A DNA stretch of 37,188 nt from the NCBI GenBank assembly GCA_964428175.1, contig CAYRXM010000035.1, positions 1 through 37,188 on the forward strand, read 5' to 3'. Of this stretch, positions 32,578 to 37,188 are shown piece after piece. The notes below the pieces were generated by a model. It worked only from the letters and a program-made list of their open reading frames with translations. It searched no databases and was not told where the DNA came from. This DNA comes from CAYRXM01 sp964428175 (lineage in GTDB: Bacteria > Chloroflexota > Anaerolineae > JAFGEY01). Numbering within the stretch: the stretch's first letter is position 1; every line of letters starts with the position of its first letter. The position numbers were made by a program, and so were the translations under genes.

Positions 32578-33648
32578 ATGAATGCCAAAGAGCGTGCCCT
32601 CACTGCTTTTGCCCATCAAGAACCCGACCGCGTGCCGATCAATTACCTCGCCAATCCCGGCATCGACGGAAGGCTCAAGGCGCATTATGGCCTGTCGGCC
32701 AACGACGATGAGGGCTTGCGCCAGGCGCTCGGTGTCGATTTCCGCCACGTTGGCGCGCCCTACGTTGGCCCGCCGCTGCACCCCACGCCCGACGATCCCG
32801 AACTGAGCATCGACATCTGGGGCATCCACCGCCGCTGGATTGAGCACCCCAGTGGTGGCTATTGGGATTACTGCGATTTTCCGCTCCAAAACGCCGATCT
32901 CGACCAGGTCGAGACATGGCCGATGCCCTCGCCCGACGATTTCGACTATGATCAGGTTGTCGAGCAATGCAGACGCTATCGAGACTATTGCGTCGTCGGT
33001 GGCGGGGCCGGGCTGGGCGACATCATCAACAGCACGGGGATGATTCGCACCATGCAGCAGGTGTTGATCGATCTGATCACCGATGATCCGGCCTGTCTAC
33101 GCCTGATCGACCGGCGGCTGGCCGTTTTGCTCGAGGCGACTCGCCGCACGCTGGAAGCGGCCCGGGGCGGCATCGACGTGCTGCATATGGGCGAAGACCT
33201 GGGCACGCAGCTCGGCCCGATGATCGGCCCGGCGCTGTACCGCAAGCACATCAAGCCCCGCCACAAACCTTTTGTCGACCTGGCCCGCTCCTTTGACATT
33301 CCGGTGATGATGCACTCGTGTGGCTCTAGCAGTTGGGCCTACGACGATTTTGTCGACCTGGGCATCGGTGTTGTCGACACCTTGCAGCCCGAGGCTGCCG
33401 ATATGGCCCCGGCCTATCTCAAGGCCCGTTTTGGCAGTCGGCTGGCCTTTCATGGCTGCATCTCGACCGCCGGGCCGGTGGCTTATGGCACGGTGCAGGA
33501 GGTGATCGAAGATGTGCGCCAGACGCTGGAAACGATGATGCCCGGCGGCGGCTATGCCCTGGCTCCCACACATCAGTTGCAAGACAACTCGCCCACCGAA
33601 AACGTCGTCGCCATGTACGACGCGGCCAAGCGGTACGGGTGGTATTAA
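32578..33648 (+). CDS. uroporphyrinogen decarboxylase (URO-D) family protein
   Basis: The 356-residue TIM-barrel protein is of the URO-D superfamily, starting with AKERALTAFAHQEPDRVP, the start typical of the non-HemE branch. A zinc-type H-x-C motif (His246, Cys248 in MMHSCGSS) is typical of corrinoid or thiol methyltransferases such as MtaA/MtbA. The GFGYDPR-like HemE features are absent, so haem synthesis is unlikely. A methyltransferase acting on a small methylated substrate is the likely role, but no corrinoid protein is adjacent. AGGAGG lies 5-6 bases before the ATG, and the gene begins 33 bases after the permease. Confidence 0.82.
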   Translation: MNAKERALTAFAHQEPDRVPINYLANPGIDGRLKAHYGLSANDDEGLRQALGVDFRHVGAPYVGPPLHPTPDDPELSIDIWGIHRRWIEHPSGGYWDYCDFPLQNADLDQVETWPMPSPDDFDYDQVVEQCRRYRDYCVVGGGAGLGDIINSTGMIRTMQQVLIDLITDDPACLRLIDRRLAVLLEATRRTLEAARGGIDVLHMGEDLGTQLGPMIGPALYRKHIKPRHKPFVDLARSFDIPVMMHSCGSSSWAYDDFVDLGIGVVDTLQPEAADMAPAYLKARFGSRLAFHGCISTAGPVAYGTVQEVIEDVRQTLETMMPGGGYALAPTHQLQDNSPTENVVAMYDAAKRYGWY

Positions 33649-33655
33649 ATTTGTA

Positions 33656-33684
33656 TTGACTTTTCCCTTTAGACTGTGTACAAT
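33656..33684 (+). promoter_or_regulatory. Strong sigma70-type promoter for the AOR gene
   Basis: TTGACT (33656-33661), a 17-base spacer and TACAAT (33679-33684) match the consensus at five of six positions each, about 51 bases before the ATG. It begins just after the URO-D stop, so the AOR gene can be expressed apart from the genes before it. Confidence 0.75.
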
Positions 33685-33735
33685 CCTGTCATCTGCCCAT
33701 CCTCAATCGCCTGCCAATTGGCAAAGGAGAAGGAT

Positions 33736-35607
33736 ATGGTCAAAGGCTATGCCGGGAAGATTTTACACGTCAACCTCGCCGACGGTTCGATCGCCGTTGA
33801 AGAACCGCCAGAGTCTTTTTACCGCCGCTACCTGGGCGGCAACGGCTTTATCGGCTATTACCTGCTCAAGGAAATTTCCAAGGGTGCCGACCCACTGGGG
33901 CCGGACAACGTGCTCGTCTTTGCCAACGGCGCGTTCACTGGCAACGCCGTCGCCGGAGCCGGACGCAACGCCGTCGGGGCCAAGTCGCCGCTGACCGGCG
34001 GTTACGGCGAGTCTGACGCCGGCGGCTTTTTCGGGGCCGAACTCAAGCTGGCCGGGTTTGACGCAGTCGTCGTCAAGGGCCAGGCCCAGACCCCGATTTA
34101 TCTGTGGGTTCACGACGGCCAGGCCGAACTCAAACCCGCCGATCACCTGTGGGGCAAGAGCACGCTTGACTGCGAAAACGCCCTGCGCCAAGAACTGGGC
34201 CAACCCCGCGCACGCACGGCGATCATTGGGCCGGGCGGCGAAAAACTGGTCCGCTTTGCCTGTATCCTCAACGACGTGACCCACGCCGCCGGGCGCACCG
34301 GCCTGGGCGCGGTGATGGGATCGAAAAAGCTCAAAGCCGTCGTCGCGCGAGGCAAGGCTCGGCCCGAGCTGGCCGATGCCGACAAGGTGCGCGAGATCGC
34401 CCGCTGGATGGCTCAGAATTGGAAGGAAAAAAGCCTGCAAATGCACGAACTGGGCACTGCCGGCGGCCTGCTCGGCCTCAACGCAGCCGGCCAACTGCCC
34501 ACGCGCAATTTCCGGGACGGCCAGTTTGAGGGCGCCGAGTCGATCGGCGGCGAAGCCATGCGCGACCAGATTTTGATCGACACCGGCGGCTGCTTTGCCT
34601 GCCCCATCCAATGCAAGCGCGTGACCCGGGTCGACGACGACGAATACCAGGTCGATCCGGCCTACGGCGGCCCCGAGTACGAAACGATCGGCGCATTCGG
34701 CTCCGTCTGTGGGGTGAGCGACCTGCGCGCCATCGCCAAGGCCAACGAATATTGCAACGCCTACGGCATCGACACCATCACGGCCGGGATGACCGTCGCT
34801 TTTGCGATGGAGTGCTTTGAAAACGGCCTGCTCACCCGGCAAGACTCCGGCGGGCTGGAACTGTGTTTCGGCAACGCCCGGGCCATGGTCGAACTGGTGC
34901 GCCTGATCTGCGAGCGCAAGGGGATCGGCGATTTGCTGGCTGAAGGCCCACGCCGGGCCGCCCAAAAGATCGGCCCGGCGGCGCTGCCCTACGTGATCGA
35001 TGTCAAGGGCCAACCCTTCCCCATGCACGAGTGCCGCACCCGCCACGGCCAGGCGCTCGGCTATGCCGTCTCCCCCACCGGCGCCGACCACATGCACAAT
35101 ATGTGGGACGAGAGTCTGGCCGACAGCCCGCTCGGCGAAGGCTGGCAAAGCATCGGCGTCTATGAAAGCGTGCCGTCGACCGAACTCAACGCGCACAAAG
35201 TGCGCGCCTATACGGCCAACACCAACTGGCAGTGGGTGCATAACCATCTCGGCAGCTGCATGTTTATCCCCTGGTCGCGCGAGCAAGTGATCGAGATCGT
35301 GCGCGGCCTCACCGGCTGGCAAACCAACCTCTATGAACTGATCAAGGCCGGCGAGCGCGGCGTGACCCTGGCCCGCGCCTTTAACCTGCGCGAAGGCCTG
35401 ACCCGCGCCGACGACCGCCTCCCTGGCCGGATGAATATGCCTTTTGTCACCCAGTCGGTGGCCGAAAAGCCGGTCGATCCGCAAGTGCTCGACGAAAGTC
35501 TGACCCTCTTTTACGGTATGATGGGTTGGGACCCGCAAACCGGCGCGCCCACACCCGCCAAACTACACGAACTGGACATCGCCTGGGTGATCGAACACCT
35601 GGAATGA
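33736..35607 (+). CDS. aldehyde:ferredoxin oxidoreductase (AOR) family, tungsten enzyme
   Basis: The 623-residue cytoplasmic enzyme probably binds a tungsten (or molybdenum) bis-pterin and one [4Fe-4S] cluster. The N-terminal domain opens GYAGKILHVNL and holds AKSPLTGGYGESDAGG. Cluster ligands are Cys286, Cys289, Cys293 (CFACPIQCKR) and Cys508 (LGSCMF), at positions close to those of the hyperthermophile AOR. GPEYETIGAFGS is the cofactor-binding Glu region. It oxidises aldehydes to acids with ferredoxin, or the reverse. The aldehyde is unknown. The ATG at 33736 follows AAGGAGAAGG. The length is normal for the family. No ferredoxin gene is adjacent. Confidence 0.93.
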   Translation: MVKGYAGKILHVNLADGSIAVEEPPESFYRRYLGGNGFIGYYLLKEISKGADPLGPDNVLVFANGAFTGNAVAGAGRNAVGAKSPLTGGYGESDAGGFFGAELKLAGFDAVVVKGQAQTPIYLWVHDGQAELKPADHLWGKSTLDCENALRQELGQPRARTAIIGPGGEKLVRFACILNDVTHAAGRTGLGAVMGSKKLKAVVARGKARPELADADKVREIARWMAQNWKEKSLQMHELGTAGGLLGLNAAGQLPTRNFRDGQFEGAESIGGEAMRDQILIDTGGCFACPIQCKRVTRVDDDEYQVDPAYGGPEYETIGAFGSVCGVSDLRAIAKANEYCNAYGIDTITAGMTVAFAMECFENGLLTRQDSGGLELCFGNARAMVELVRLICERKGIGDLLAEGPRRAAQKIGPAALPYVIDVKGQPFPMHECRTRHGQALGYAVSPTGADHMHNMWDESLADSPLGEGWQSIGVYESVPSTELNAHKVRAYTANTNWQWVHNHLGSCMFIPWSREQVIEIVRGLTGWQTNLYELIKAGERGVTLARAFNLREGLTRADDRLPGRMNMPFVTQSVAEKPVDPQVLDESLTLFYGMMGWDPQTGAPTPAKLHELDIAWVIEHLE

Positions 35608-35613
35608 AAAATT

Positions 35614-35674
35614 GACCGCCGGCCGCAGATGGCGGATCGCTGCACAGCCATTGGGCAGTCGGCGGTCTGCGGCC
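35614..35674. repeat. Competing inverted repeats between AOR and esterase genes
   Basis: GGCCGCAGA (35621-35629) pairs with TCTGCGGCC (35666-35674), and GACCGCC (35614-35620) pairs with GGCGGTC (35661-35667). The two stems cross and share two bases, so they are alternative or pseudoknotted folds. There is no T-run after either on the plus strand. The spacer 35608-35707 holds nothing else clear apart from the ribosome site AAAGG. Confidence 0.5.
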
Positions 35675-35707
35675 AAAAATAATCTCTGCCACATAGAAAG
35701 GTCCACG

Positions 35708-36682
35708 ATGCCACTTACATTTGATTTCTCACTTGACAAGCTGCAAACCTACCAGGGCATCAACCCCAAGCCCGCCGATTTCGACCGTTTCTGGGACGCC
35801 GGCCTGGCCGAAATGCGCGCCCTCGATCCACAGGTCGAACTCGCACCCGCCGATTTCCAGGCCCCCTTTGCCGAGTGTTTTAACCTGCACTTTACTGGCA
35901 TCGGTGGCGCGCGCGTCTATGCCAAACTGCTGCGCCCCAAGGATGCCCCTGCGCCGCACCCGGCCCTGCTGTTGTTCCACGGCTACAGCGGCGACGCGGG
36001 CGACTGGGCCGACAAGCTGGGCTACGTCGCCGCCGGGTTTACCGTCGCCGCGCTGGACTGCCGCGGTCAGGGCGGGCGCTCGCAAGACGCCGGCGGCGTG
36101 CGGGGCAACACCCTGCACGGGCACATCATCCGCGGCCTCGACGACGCGCTCGACGGGCGACCGGACAAACTGCTCTTTTACCAGATTTTCCTCGACACGG
36201 CCCAGTTGGCCCAAATCGTCATGGATATGCCCGACGTGGACCCGACCCGCGTCGGCGCGACGGGCGGCAGTCAAGGCGGCGGGCTGACCGTGGCCTGCGC
36301 CGCGCTCGAGCCGCGCATCAAGCGTGCTGCGCCGGTCTTTCCCTTTCTCAGCGATTACAAGCGCGTGTGGGAGATGGATCAGGATGTCGCCGCTTACGCT
36401 GAACTGCGCGAGTATTTTCGCCGTTTCGACCCGCAGCACAAAAACGAAGCCGCCATCTTGGAAGCGCTCGGCTATGTCGATGTCCAGCATCTTGCGCCAC
36501 GCATCGAGGGTGAAATCTTGTGGGCGATCGGCCTGATGGACACGATCTGCCCGCCCTCCACCCAGTTTGCCGCTTATAACAAGATCGCCTCCCCCAAGTC
36601 GATGGCCATCTATCCCGACTTTGGGCATGAGGGGCTGCCCGGCATCAACGACCAGATTTTCCAGTTTATGCTGGGGCTGTAA
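35708..36682 (+). CDS. acetylxylan esterase / cephalosporin-C deacetylase family hydrolase
   Basis: This is a 324-residue alpha/beta hydrolase of the AXE1 (CE7) family. The nucleophile elbow is GGSQGG, with LLFHGYSGDAGDW as oxyanion region. The catalytic Asp is in GLMDTICPPST and His in DFGHEG near the C-terminus. CE7 esterases remove acetyl groups from xylo-oligosaccharides or other small acetylated compounds. There is no signal peptide, so it acts inside the cell on imported substrates. The ATG at 35708 has AAAGG about 7 bases upstream; an in-frame extension from 35612 lies in the repeat spacer. It is followed 5 bases later by deoC. Confidence 0.9.
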   Translation: MPLTFDFSLDKLQTYQGINPKPADFDRFWDAGLAEMRALDPQVELAPADFQAPFAECFNLHFTGIGGARVYAKLLRPKDAPAPHPALLLFHGYSGDAGDWADKLGYVAAGFTVAALDCRGQGGRSQDAGGVRGNTLHGHIIRGLDDALDGRPDKLLFYQIFLDTAQLAQIVMDMPDVDPTRVGATGGSQGGGLTVACAALEPRIKRAAPVFPFLSDYKRVWEMDQDVAAYAELREYFRRFDPQHKNEAAILEALGYVDVQHLAPRIEGEILWAIGLMDTICPPSTQFAAYNKIASPKSMAIYPDFGHEGLPGINDQIFQFMLGL

Positions 36683-36687
36683 AGCCG

Positions 36688-37142
36688 ATGGACTACACAT
36701 ACACACAAGTCGCCAAAATGATCGACCACTCGCTGCTCAACCCGACAATGGATGTTGAGACGTTGGAGCAGGGCATTCAGATCGCCCTGGCCTACGACGC
36801 GGCCAGCGTGTGCATCATGCCCTATTATTTGCGCCGCTGCGCCGACCTGCTGGCTGGGAGCGCAATCAAGGCCAGCACGACGATCGGCTTTCCGCACGGC
36901 GGGCACACCACCACGCTCAAGATCGCCGAAGCCGAGCAGGCCCTCGCCGACGGCGGCGAGGAACTGGACATGGTGGTCAACATCAGCAAGGTGCTGAGCG
37001 AAGACTGGGCCTACGTGCGCGCCGAAGTCAAGGCCATCGTCGACCTGGCGCACGCCGCCGGGCAAAAGGTGAAAGTAATTTTCGAAAACTGCTTTTTGCA
37101 AGACGCACACAAGATCAGGCTGTGCGAAATTTGCGGTGAGGC
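36688..37142 (+). CDS. deoC: deoxyribose-phosphate aldolase, 3'-truncated by adapter
   Basis: The first 151 residues of DeoC are seen; the enzyme splits 2-deoxyribose-5-phosphate into acetaldehyde and glyceraldehyde-3-phosphate. MIDHSLLNP, TTIGFPHG and ELDMVVNI are family motifs, and VKVIFENCFL corresponds to the conserved KVIxET strand. The Schiff-base Lys in the KTSTG motif would lie downstream and is lost. From 37143 the frame continues into adapter, adding a false tail DRKSVV before a stop at 37164. The gene is 5 bases after the esterase. AOR would be a plausible sink for the acetaldehyde released, but this is inference. Confidence 0.93.
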
Positions 37143-37188
37143 AGATCGGAAGAGCGTCGTGTAGGGAAAGAGTGTAGGATAGGGTGTA
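37143..37188 (+). other. Illumina i5-side adapter read-through
   Basis: Bases 37143-37175 begin AGATCGGAAGAGCGTCGTGT, the universal adapter read through from the insert. An 8-base index position (AGGATAGG, 37176-37183) and GTGTA of the P5 side follow. From memory the index is the reverse complement of TruSeq HT D503. It marks the artificial end of the contig and cuts deoC. Confidence 0.98.

Noticed and set aside
33763..35538. 591-codon open frame opposite the AOR gene
   Set aside because: Antisense shadow; composition follows the complement of AOR codons.

Overview
The window looks like one complete metagenomic contig from a GC-rich bacterium. Gene content and style suggest a member of the Chloroflexota, perhaps Anaerolineae or Caldilineae: a Thr/Pro-rich LysM surface protein, a fused GlyQS glycyl-tRNA synthetase, a sensor kinase of the 'QELRTP' type and heptameric intergenic repeats. 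This placement is inferred from style, not from a search. Both extreme ends are not biological. Bases 1-47 are Illumina i7-side adapter with an index, and 37143-37188 are i5-side read-through adapter with an index. They truncate a PHP-domain gene at the left edge and deoC at the right edge.

Left part (48-2243, + strand): the tail of a PHP-domain phosphoesterase gene and a UMF1-type MFS transporter. They converge on a terminator region (2249-2339) with a long minus-strand array.

Minus-strand array (2342-23650), with internal promoters. From upstream to downstream it holds an M20 dipeptidase, DUF952, a sugar isomerase/epimerase-like TIM barrel, [promoter] an SDR, glmU, cdd, recO, a MazG-like protein, fused glyQS, a GT39-like membrane glycosyltransferase, [promoter] a membrane GAF sensor kinase lacking the phosphoacceptor His, a LysM protein, [promoter] trpS, a divergent RdgB/HAM1-like protein, an RraA-like protein, a C69/secernin-like peptidase and metG. 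Most neighbours overlap or sit within a few tens of bases, so this is largely housekeeping: three aminoacyl-tRNA synthetases, cell-wall precursor synthesis, nucleotide sanitation and DNA repair.

Right part (23800-37142, + strand), starting from a divergent promoter region: a D-tagatose-3-epimerase-like TIM barrel, melA (GH4 alpha-galactosidase), a Nudix hydrolase, a YbjN-like small protein, a TtcA-like tRNA thiolase coupled to an AcuC/HDAC-family deacetylase, a DUF559 endonuclease cassette flanked by inverted G/C-rich repeats, a two-domain FtsX-type ABC permease with no ATPase beside it, a URO-D-family protein, a tungsten aldehyde:ferredoxin oxidoreductase-family protein with a very good promoter, an acetylxylan-esterase-family hydrolase and a truncated deoC. 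Taken together the right arm suggests an anaerobic or facultative carbohydrate and nucleoside scavenger.

No tRNA, rRNA, CRISPR array, transposase, integrase or phage gene was seen. The best candidate for something not well described is the DUF559 cassette with near-perfect inverted flanks (29081-29655). Next come the His-less kinase paired with a LysM surface protein, and the heptamer inverted repeat at 24657-24721.
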